Source of the DNA: Microvirga sp. ACRRW
Lineage (GTDB): Bacteria > Pseudomonadota > Alphaproteobacteria > Rhizobiales > Beijerinckiaceae
Assembly: GCF_022346925.1 (NCBI RefSeq)
Contig: NZ_JAKRNJ010000005.1
Coordinates: 238,905-302,904 of the forward strand
DNA: 64,000 bases
Direction: 5' to 3'
Part shown: piece after piece, positions 1-6,809 of the stretch
Layout: each line of letters opens with the position of its first letter
Numbering within the stretch: the stretch's first letter is position 1
The notes under the pieces: model-generated
Database searches by the model: none
What the model saw: the letters and a program-made list of their open reading frames with translations, nothing else
Told to the model about the DNA's origin: nothing
Program-made: the position numbers and the translations under genes

Positions 1-2651
1 ATTACGAGGTCCTGGCCTCCTTCGGGCATATCCGCGATCTGCCCGCCAAGGACGGCTCGGTCGACCCGGAAGCCGATTTCCGCATGATCTGGACGCTCGA
101 GGACAGAGGCTCGAAGCGAGTGACCGACATCGCCAAGGCGATCAAGGGCGCCGAGAAGCTCATTCTCGCCACCGACCCGGATCGCGAAGGCGAGGCCATC
201 TCCTGGCACGTTCTCGAAGCCCTGCGTGAAAAGCGCGTGCTGAAGGATTTGCCGGTCGAGCGCGTGACCTTCAACGCCATCACCAAGGATGCGGTGCAGA
301 CGGCCCTGCGCAATCCGCGCGAGATCGATCAGGCGCTGGTCGATGCCTATCTCGCCCGCCGCGCCCTCGACTATCTCGTGGGCTTCACGCTCTCTCCGGT
401 TCTGTGGCGCAAGCTGCCCGGCGCGCGTTCGGCAGGGCGCGTCCAGTCGGTGGCGCTTCGCCTCGTCTGCGACCGCGAACTCGAGATCGAAACCTTCAAA
501 CCGCGCGAATACTGGTCGCTGATCGCGACGCTTGCGACGAAAGACGGCGCGGTGTTCGACGCGCGCCTCGTCGGCGCCGACGGCAAGAAGATCACGCGTC
601 TTGACATCGGCAACGGCAAGGACGCCGAGGCTTTCAAGAAGGACCTGGAGCTCGCGACCTTCTCGGTGGCGAATATCGAGGCGAAGCCCGCCAAGCGTCA
701 CCCCTACCCGCCCTTCACGACCTCGACCTTGCAGCAAGAGGCCTCACGCAAGCTGGGGCTGGCTCCCGCGCAGACCATGCGCATCGCGCAGCGTCTTTAT
801 GAAGGCGTCGATATCGGCGGCGAGACGGTCGGCCTCATCACCTATATGCGTACCGACGGCGTCGACATGGCCTCCGAGGCCGTGCAGGCCGCGCGCCGCG
901 TGATCGGCAAGGAATACGGCGACCAATACGTGCCGACCGTGCCGCGCAAGTACACGACCAAGGCAAAGAACGCGCAGGAAGCGCACGAGGCCATCCGTCC
1001 GACGGATATGAGCCGCCTGCCAAAATACGTGACGAAATATCTCGAGCCCGAACAGGCGAAGCTCTACAACCTCATCTGGACCCGTACCGTGGCGAGCCAG
1101 ATGGAATCGGCGGAGCTTGAACGCACCACCGCCGACATCTTGGCCGAGGTCGGCCCGCGCAAGCTCGACCTTCGCGCCACCGGTCAGGTCATCAAGTTCG
1201 ACGGCTTCCTCACGCTCTATAACGAGAGCAAGGACGACGAAGCGGACGAGGATGAAGGCCGCCTGCCGCCCATGAAGACGGGCGACGGCCTGGAGCGCCG
1301 CCGCATCAACGCGACGCAGCACTTCACCGAGCCGCCGCCGCGCTATTCGGAAGCCTCGCTCGTGAAGCGCATGGAAGAGCTCGGCATCGGCCGTCCTTCC
1401 ACCTATGCCGCTGTGCTGCAGACGCTGCGCGACCGCGAATACGTGAAGATCGATAAGAAGCGCCTCGTTCCCGAGGACAAGGGCCGCATCGTAACGGCCT
1501 TCCTGGAAAGCTTCTTCCGCCGCTATGTGGAATACGATTTCACGGCGGATCTCGAAGAGCAGCTCGATCGTGTCTCGAACAACGAGATCGATTGGAAGCA
1601 GGTGATGCGCGAGTTCTGGAAAGATTTCTCCGCCGCCATCGGCGAGACGAAAGAACTGCGCATGACCGAGGTGCTCGATGCGCTGAACGAGCTCCTCGGC
1701 CCGCACATCTTCCCGGACAAGGGCGACGGCTCGAACCCGCGCACCTGCCCGACCTGCGGTACCGGCCAGCTCTCGCTCAAGCTCGGCAAGTTCGGCTCCT
1801 TCATCGGCTGCTCGAACTATCCAGAGTGCAAATACACCCGCCAGCTTGCCGCGACCGGAATCGACGGCGACGGCGATGGCTCGTCCGAGAACGGCGGCCA
1901 GCCCGGCGTGAAGGTTCTGGGCGAGGATCCGGATAGCGGACAGCAGGTCACGCTTCGCGATGGCCGCTTCGGCCCCTTCGTGCAGCTCGGCGAAGGCGAG
2001 AAACCGAAGCGCTCCTCGCTGCCGAAAGGTCTTACTCCTTCGCAGGTGGATCTCGAAAAAGCACTCAAGCTCCTCGCGCTTCCGCGCCAGGTGGCGACGC
2101 ACCCTGAATCCGGTGAGCCGATCCTGGCGAGCATCGGTCGCTACGGGCCTTACGTTCAGCATGGCAAGGTCTACGCCAACCTTGGGCCCGGCGACGACGT
2201 GCTTGAGATCGGCGCGAACCGCGCCATCGATCTCATCGTCACCAAGGAAAGCGGTGGCGGCGGCGCCCGTCGCGGTGCCGCCGATCCGGGCCGTCCGCTC
2301 GGCGGCGACGATCCGGAATCGGGCAAGCCCATCGTGGTGAAAGCCGGGCGCTTCGGGCCTTATGTTACCGATGGCGAGACCAACGCCACCCTGCCGCGCA
2401 GCATGGCTGCGGAAGCGGTGACGCTGGAGGAAGCCATCGAGCTTCTGAAAGCCCGCCGTGCCGCAGGGCCGTCTAAGAAGGGTGCGCGCGGCCGCAAGGC
2501 AGCTGCAAAGAAAGCCCCCGCTAAGAAAGCCGCGGCTTCGAAGAAGGCCCCTGCCAAGGCTGCAACAAAGACGGCAGCGAAGAAGCCTGCCGCCAAGAAG
2601 GCAGCCGCAAAAAAGGCTCCGGCGAAGAAGTCCGCAAAGGCGGCCGAATGA
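1..2651 (+). CDS. topA: DNA topoisomerase I (5' end outside window)
   Basis: Type IA topoisomerase that relaxes negative supercoils. The reading frame is already open at base 3, so the start codon lies upstream of the window; about 883 codons are visible. The Toprim acidic motif DPDREGE is at about 174-194. The active-site tyrosine is in ITYMRTDG (Tyr codon 843-845). One zinc ribbon with four cysteines (CPTC...CSNYPEC) lies at about 1744-1835. Three topoisomerase C-terminal repeats follow, with cores FGPFVQ, YGPYVQ and FGPYVT. The protein ends in a Lys/Ala-rich, histone-H1-like tail from about 2470 to the stop, built of KKAPAKKA-type units, presumably for DNA binding. The next gene starts 1 nt after the stop, suggesting co-transcription. 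Identity is secure; the tail length is typical of alphaproteobacterial TopA. Confidence 0.97.
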   Translation, partial: YEVLASFGHIRDLPAKDGSVDPEADFRMIWTLEDRGSKRVTDIAKAIKGAEKLILATDPDREGEAISWHVLEALREKRVLKDLPVERVTFNAITKDAVQTALRNPREIDQALVDAYLARRALDYLVGFTLSPVLWRKLPGARSAGRVQSVALRLVCDRELEIETFKPREYWSLIATLATKDGAVFDARLVGADGKKITRLDIGNGKDAEAFKKDLELATFSVANIEAKPAKRHPYPPFTTSTLQQEASRKLGLAPAQTMRIAQRLYEGVDIGGETVGLITYMRTDGVDMASEAVQAARRVIGKEYGDQYVPTVPRKYTTKAKNAQEAHEAIRPTDMSRLPKYVTKYLEPEQAKLYNLIWTRTVASQMESAELERTTADILAEVGPRKLDLRATGQVIKFDGFLTLYNESKDDEADEDEGRLPPMKTGDGLERRRINATQHFTEPPPRYSEASLVKRMEELGIGRPSTYAAVLQTLRDREYVKIDKKRLVPEDKGRIVTAFLESFFRRYVEYDFTADLEEQLDRVSNNEIDWKQVMREFWKDFSAAIGETKELRMTEVLDALNELLGPHIFPDKGDGSNPRTCPTCGTGQLSLKLGKFGSFIGCSNYPECKYTRQLAATGIDGDGDGSSENGGQPGVKVLGEDPDSGQQVTLRDGRFGPFVQLGEGEKPKRSSLPKGLTPSQVDLEKALKLLALPRQVATHPESGEPILASIGRYGPYVQHGKVYANLGPGDDVLEIGANRAIDLIVTKESGGGGARRGAADPGRPLGGDDPESGKPIVVKAGRFGPYVTDGETNATLPRSMAAEAVTLEEAIELLKARRAAGPSKKGARGRKAAAKKAPAKKAAASKKAPAKAATKTAAKKPAAKKAAAKKAPAKKSAKAAE

Positions 2652-2652
2652 G

Positions 2653-3153
2653 ATGAGTGATTGGGTGTCTTGGATCCTGCTGGACCATGCCGATCAGGTA
2701 GAGATCGCGCTACGCCTCGTCGTGGCTGCTCTCGCCGGTATGGCGGTCGGGCTCAACCGGGACATCCATAACAAGCCCATCGGCATGCGGACGCTCGGCC
2801 TCGTGGCGCTGGGCTCCGCGACCGTGATCCTCTCAGGTTCGGTGTATGAAGGATTGCATTTCGGGCAGGACGCGGTCAGCCGCGTCGTGCAGGGCATCAT
2901 GACGGGCTTGGGCTTCCTTGGTGCAGGCGCGATCATCAAGGGCCGGAATGGCAACGAGGTTCATGGCCTGACCACGGCCGCGACTGTTTGGATTGCGGCC
3001 TCCCTCGGCGTCACGGCAGCCCTGGGCGCATGGTTCATTACCATCGCCGGAACTGTCATGACGCTTGTCGTTCTAACGGTGGGAAAGCCGATTGAGGATA
3101 TGCTTGTCCGCCTGTTCTCAGGCCGGACGAAAACCGTGGATGAGGATCGTTAG
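2653..3153 (+). CDS. MgtC/SapB family membrane protein
   Basis: A 166-aa integral membrane protein with about four to five hydrophobic segments and the MgtC/SapB pattern of Arg/Gly-rich loops (GLNRD near residue 33, then PIGMRTLGLVALGSA and GLGFLGAGAIIK). MgtC-like proteins are linked to growth at low magnesium and modulation of the F-ATPase in some pathogens; the role of this short non-pathogen version is unknown. I chose the ATG at 2653 because it lies directly behind the topA stop and starts the conserved N-terminus. The open frame continues upstream through topA, but that part only mirrors the Lys/Ala tail in another frame. Family assignment is good; function is open. Confidence 0.85.
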   Translation: MSDWVSWILLDHADQVEIALRLVVAALAGMAVGLNRDIHNKPIGMRTLGLVALGSATVILSGSVYEGLHFGQDAVSRVVQGIMTGLGFLGAGAIIKGRNGNEVHGLTTAATVWIAASLGVTAALGAWFITIAGTVMTLVVLTVGKPIEDMLVRLFSGRTKTVDEDR

Positions 3154-3335
3154 AAGGCGAAGCTGAGACCGATCACGGCGACAGCGGCGATGGAGAGCCA
3201 AAGCAGGCTCGAACCAAGGCTGCTGCTCTTCGCGGCGGGTGTCGTATCGGGCTCGTCGAAGGCAAATGCTTCTCCGGCGATGCGCGCCGCGCGGTCCAAG
3301 TGGAGTTTCTGTGCGGGTCCCATCGTCGTGCGCAT
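3150..3335 (-). CDS. Small single-span membrane protein, EcfG-promoted
   Basis: A 61-aa hypothetical protein starting MRTTMGPAQK, with a charged N-terminal half and one C-terminal hydrophobic segment (LLWLSIAAVAVIGLSFAF) ending at the stop. It looks like a tail-anchored inner-membrane protein. An in-frame start 99 nt further upstream is rejected because it lies beyond a good EcfG-type promoter (3374-3399) whose predicted start site, about 3367, leaves a 30-nt leader. A GAGG ribosome-binding sequence sits 6-7 nt before the ATG at 3335. The stop overlaps the end of the convergent MgtC-family gene by 4 nt. I do not recognise the family. The promoter suggests a general-stress-response role. Confidence 0.65.
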   Translation of the reverse strand: MRTTMGPAQKLHLDRAARIAGEAFAFDEPDTTPAAKSSSLGSSLLWLSIAAVAVIGLSFAF

Positions 3336-3373
3336 CCTTGCCTCGCTTCCGTTAAGCTTATGCTTAAACGAGC

Positions 3374-3399
3374 AACGTGAACCAAGGCTAAACGGTTCC
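3374..3399 (-). promoter_or_regulatory. EcfG-type (general stress response) promoter
   Basis: Reading the minus strand, GGAAC (3399-3395), 17 nt, then CGTT (3377-3374). The alphaproteobacterial EcfG consensus is GGAAC-N16/17-CGTT. The predicted transcript would begin near 3367 with a perfect 6-bp hairpin (TTAAGC-ATAA-GCTTAA, 3354-3369). After that comes the ribosome-binding site and start codon at 3335. The match is seen directly; use by EcfG is inference. Confidence 0.65.
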
Positions 3400-3582
3400 T
3401 GTGACAGGCTAAAGACATCCTTTAGAGGCATCACAGATACTACCTAAACGAGGGTTTCCAAGGCCCAGTTTTTGTGGCCTGTGACCCTAAACCGTCTTTT
3501 CGTTTCCGTTTTGTTCTCGTATAAAAATGGAATGAGAAATAGTGTAAACAAGCGCGAATCATTGAAGCGAACCAAGGTCCCC

Positions 3583-5646
3583 ATGGACAACGACGATCTT
3601 TTCGGAGGCGCGGCTGCCAAGCGCGCGGCGCCTGCATCGGCCAAAACGGCCGCCGTCAAAGCCTCGAAGCCCGCCCCTGCCCCGCAGCAGGGCACGCCGG
3701 GCGAGGTCGGCTATGACGCGTCCGCCATCGAGGTGCTGGAGGGGCTGGAGCCCGTCCGCCGCCGTCCGGGCATGTATATCGGCGGTACGGACGAGAAGGC
3801 CCTGCACCACCTCTTCGCCGAGGTGATCGACAACTCCATGGACGAGGCGGTCGCAGGCCATGCGACCTTCATCGAGGTGGAACTGGAGGAAGACGGTTGG
3901 CTCTCCGTGACCGACAACGGGCGCGGCATCCCGGTCGATCCGCATCCCAAGTTCCCGAAGAAGTCTGCCCTCGAAGTCATCATGACGACGCTTCACGCGG
4001 GCGGTAAGTTCGACTCGAAGGTCTACGAGACCTCCGGCGGTCTGCACGGCGTCGGCGTGTCGGTGGTGAACGCGCTTTCCGAGATTCTCGAAGTCGAGGT
4101 CGCCCGCGGCCAGCAGCTCTATCGCCAGGTTTTCGCTCGCGGTCTCCCGCAGGGCAAGCTCGAGACGGTGGGCCGCGTGCTCAACCGGCGCGGCACCAAG
4201 GTGCGCTTCAAGCCCGATTGGCAAATCTTCGGCAAGGACGCCCATTTCCAGCCCCGCCGCCTGTTCAAGATGGCGCGCTCGAAGGCCTATCTCTTCGGCG
4301 GCGTCGAGATCCGCTGGAAATGCGCACCATCGCTTTTGGAAGGCATCGACAATGTCGCGCCGGAAGCCGTCTTCAAGTTCCCGAACGGCCTGAAGGATTA
4401 CCTGCTTCACGACATCGAAGGAAAGGACTTGGTCACCGACCAGATCTTCTCCGGCAAGATCACCAAACCCGGCAGCCACGGCTCGCTGGAATGGGCGGTC
4501 GCGTGGATGTCGAACGAAGACGGGTTCTCCACCTCGTATTGTAACACCGTGCCCACGCCTGAAGGCGGCACGCACGAGAACGGCCTGCGCATCGCGTTGC
4601 TACGTGGTCTACGTGATCACGCCGAGCGTGTGAACCAGTCCAAACGCATGGCCGCAGTGACCACCGACGACGTGATGGCGACCTGCGCCTCCATGCTCTC
4701 GGTGTTCATCCGCGAGCCGGAATTCCAGGGCCAGACCAAGGACAAGCTCGCGACCGTGGAAGCGGGCCGCATCGTCGAGAACGGCATCCGCGACACCTTC
4801 GATCACTGGCTCGCCGCCTCCCCGCAGCAGGCCAACAAGCTGCTCGATTGGGTGATCGACCGCGCCGAGGAACGTCTGCGCCGCCGCCAGGAGAAGGAAG
4901 TCGCCCGCAAGACCGCGACCCGCAAGCTGCGCCTGCCCGGCAAGCTGGCGGATTGCTCGAACGCCGGCGCGAAAGGCTCCGAGTTGTTCCTCGTCGAGGG
5001 TGACTCGGCAGGTGGCTCCGCCAAGCAGGCGCGCGACCGCGCTTCGCAGGCCATTCTGCCCCTGCGCGGAAAAATCCTGAACGTGGCCTCCGCCGGTCGC
5101 GACAAGCTGCACCAGAACCAGCAGATTTCCGATCTCGTTCAGGCGCTCGGCTGCGGCACGGGCTCGTCCTATCGCGACGCAGACCTTCGCTACGAGAAGG
5201 TCATCATCATGACCGACGCGGACGTGGACGGCGCGCATATCGCGACGCTGCTGATCACGTTCTTCTACCGCCAGATGCCGAAGCTCATCGACGGCGGCCA
5301 CCTCTATCTCGCCGTACCGCCGCTCTATCGCCTGAGCCAGGGTGCCAAGTCGGCCTATGCCCGCGACGAGGCGGACCGCGACCGTTTGATGAAGACGGTG
5401 TTCAAGGGTTCGAGCAAGGTCGAGATCAGCCGCTTCAAAGGCCTCGGCGAGATGCTGCCCGGCCAGTTGAAGGAAACCACCATGGACCCGAAGAAGCGCC
5501 TGCTTCTGAAGGTGGTGGTGGAGAGCGACGACAGGCCCGAAGCCAACGACACCGTGGAGCGCCTAATGGGCAACAAGCCCGAAGCCCGCTTCGCCTTCAT
5601 CCAGGAACGCGCCGTCTTCGCCGACGAAGCGGATCTGGATATCTAA
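3583..5646 (+). CDS. parE: DNA topoisomerase IV subunit B
   Basis: The 687-aa ATPase subunit of topoisomerase IV, which decatenates daughter chromosomes with ParC (not in this window). The GHKL ATPase domain shows EVIDNSMDEA (Glu80/Asn84 region), DNGRGIP and GGLHGVGVSVVNALS. The Toprim domain shows EGDSAGG (from residue 472), the PLRGKILNV element and DADVDG (from residue 545), followed by RFKGLGEM. Length is shorter than GyrB (about 800 aa) and fits ParE. The start ATG at 3583 begins MDNDDLFGG; an AAGG motif lies just upstream. The upstream in-frame extension to 3472 crosses the intergenic region and looks non-coding. Distinction from GyrB is by length and missing insert, so fairly sure. Confidence 0.95.
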   Translation: MDNDDLFGGAAAKRAAPASAKTAAVKASKPAPAPQQGTPGEVGYDASAIEVLEGLEPVRRRPGMYIGGTDEKALHHLFAEVIDNSMDEAVAGHATFIEVELEEDGWLSVTDNGRGIPVDPHPKFPKKSALEVIMTTLHAGGKFDSKVYETSGGLHGVGVSVVNALSEILEVEVARGQQLYRQVFARGLPQGKLETVGRVLNRRGTKVRFKPDWQIFGKDAHFQPRRLFKMARSKAYLFGGVEIRWKCAPSLLEGIDNVAPEAVFKFPNGLKDYLLHDIEGKDLVTDQIFSGKITKPGSHGSLEWAVAWMSNEDGFSTSYCNTVPTPEGGTHENGLRIALLRGLRDHAERVNQSKRMAAVTTDDVMATCASMLSVFIREPEFQGQTKDKLATVEAGRIVENGIRDTFDHWLAASPQQANKLLDWVIDRAEERLRRRQEKEVARKTATRKLRLPGKLADCSNAGAKGSELFLVEGDSAGGSAKQARDRASQAILPLRGKILNVASAGRDKLHQNQQISDLVQALGCGTGSSYRDADLRYEKVIIMTDADVDGAHIATLLITFFYRQMPKLIDGGHLYLAVPPLYRLSQGAKSAYARDEADRDRLMKTVFKGSSKVEISRFKGLGEMLPGQLKETTMDPKKRLLLKVVVESDDRPEANDTVERLMGNKPEARFAFIQERAVFADEADLDI

Positions 5647-5696
5647 GCAGCATAGCAATAATACCCCAGCGCAGAGCCGCCATAAAAGGTACGGGG

Positions 5697-6494
5697 ATGC
5701 GCTGGGTTTTCGTTGTCCTGAGCTACTGCCTTACATTCGTGCCAGCAGCTGCGCGCGATCGGCTGGAGCCGATCCAGGCGTGCCCTCTTGCACGCCTGTC
5801 AAAGCCGGTTGCAGCCTCCCGTCCACAATGCGCGAAAAGCCATTGCGTCGAGCTGGGACAAGACCGATCCATCTGCAAATGCTTGCCGGACGGCGAGGAG
5901 CAGCCTTCGCATCTCGTTCTCTTCCACGGCGACAAGGAGATTCAGCGCTGGCGTGCGGATGCCTATCTTCAGCAGATGGACGATTTCGAGGTCTTGAGCG
6001 GCGATCTTCGGGGAGACGGCAAGCCGCTCTGGATCGTGGCCAATCACGAACTCTCCTCGCAGGGCATCCTGGTGCGCTTCTGGAGCCTCCATGTGCTCGA
6101 CCCCGCCGAGCCAGCCAAGCCGCCGATCTCCTGGTCTGTTTCCGATTATGGCCCCGGCAGCTTCGCCCTGCCGCGCAGCCGCCAAAAGAAAGGGTGCGAC
6201 ATTCTCGTGACCGAATGGCTCGAAGGCGAGGAAGCCGGAGGCAAGAATGGACTGTATTTCCGGGGCGAATGGCATCGTCTTGGCGCCAAGGACCTGACGC
6301 CGCTGCCCTCCCGCCAGAATCGGATTCGCCGCTATCTCTTTTCCTTCGTCCGCGAGAGGGTGACGTCGGAGGATGGCGGGATTGAGCACCTCAAAGGACG
6401 GCCGGATTTCTGGCTGCGGCCCGAGAAAGCCGTTCCCCATGACCCGAACAAGGTGATGCTGAGACTAAATACCGATCCTTCTTCGGCCCAGTAA
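5697..6494 (+). CDS. Secreted hypothetical protein
   Basis: A 265-aa protein with a Sec-type signal peptide (MRWVFVVLSYCLTFVPAAARD, probable cleavage after AAA near residue 19). The mature part has four early cysteines (CPLARL, QCAKSHC, ICKC) that could form disulfides, then a Trp-rich alpha/beta-looking region (SWSVSDYGPGSF, WHRLGAKDLTPLP). I do not recognise a family. It lies 50 nt after parE in the same direction, but could have its own promoter. It probably acts in the periplasm. An AT-rich stretch and the candidate EcfG-driven sRNA follow it. Confidence 0.75.
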   Translation: MRWVFVVLSYCLTFVPAAARDRLEPIQACPLARLSKPVAASRPQCAKSHCVELGQDRSICKCLPDGEEQPSHLVLFHGDKEIQRWRADAYLQQMDDFEVLSGDLRGDGKPLWIVANHELSSQGILVRFWSLHVLDPAEPAKPPISWSVSDYGPGSFALPRSRQKKGCDILVTEWLEGEEAGGKNGLYFRGEWHRLGAKDLTPLPSRQNRIRRYLFSFVRERVTSEDGGIEHLKGRPDFWLRPEKAVPHDPNKVMLRLNTDPSSAQ

Positions 6495-6580
6495 GCAAAA
6501 AAAGTTTTTTGAAATTTCCTTTTAATTTCAACGAAGCTCCAGCTCTGTGAAACTTTTTTGAAGATTTTTTGAAAAATTCG
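6495..6580 (+). other. AT-rich tract with three TTTTTTGAA copies
   Basis: Non-coding stretch upstream of the EcfG promoter. TTTTTTGAA occurs at 6505-6513, 6554-6562 and 6565-6573, in a base composition far from that of the flanking genes. It could serve as an UP-element or a nucleoid-protein binding region. No coding potential is visible. Confidence 0.5.
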
Positions 6581-6605
6581 GGAACCAACTTCGAACCTGG
6601 CCGTT
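6581..6605 (+). promoter_or_regulatory. EcfG-type promoter of a short RNA
   Basis: GGAAC at 6581-6585, 16 nt, CGTT at 6602-6605: an exact match to the GGAAC-N16-CGTT consensus of EcfG/SigT promoters in Alphaproteobacteria. It is followed within 75 nt by a strong intrinsic terminator and no ORF, so the product is most likely a small RNA starting at about 6611-6613. Confidence 0.75.
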
Positions 6606-6610
6606 GATAG

Positions 6611-6678
6611 GCATCACCGGCCCATTCTGCCCCCACGGGCCGGTCCCTCAAAAGGCTCCTCTTGGAGCCTTTTTTTTT
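6611..6678 (+). ncRNA. Candidate EcfG-dependent sRNA with C-rich loop
   Basis: Predicted transcript of about 68 nt. The first hairpin has a perfect 8-bp stem, ACCGGCCC (6616-6623) with GGGCCGGT (6637-6644), and a 13-nt loop carrying CTGCCCCCAC. The second hairpin is the intrinsic terminator, AAGGCTCC (6652-6659), loop TCTT, GGAGCCTT (6664-6671), then a run of T. An exposed C-rich loop plus EcfG control is the layout known from GsrN of Caulobacter, an EcfG/SigT-dependent sRNA that uses a C-rich loop on its targets. Homology to GsrN is not shown here, and this RNA is short. It lies between the secreted hypothetical gene and rnr. Confidence 0.6.
6652..6678 (+). terminator. Intrinsic terminator of the EcfG-driven sRNA
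   Basis: Eight-base-pair stem AAGGCTCC/GGAGCCTT with a TCTT loop, followed by an uninterrupted T run to 6678. One of the strongest terminators in the window. Confidence 0.85.
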
Positions 6679-6809
6679 GCCCGAAACGCCTGCTTACCCT
6701 TCGATGGATCAATGGCGCGTCTCAAGCGTCATTCACAGGCAGGCCGTCCGGACTAGCCCCGGCCAAGCTTGCATGCGACAAGACCTGACGAACTCAACGA
6801 GTTTTTGCC

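Noticed and set aside
3354..3369. CtrA box (TTAA-N7-TTAA)
   Set aside because: The two TTAA are separated by 8 nt, and the sequence is better explained as a perfect hairpin at the 5' end of the EcfG transcript.
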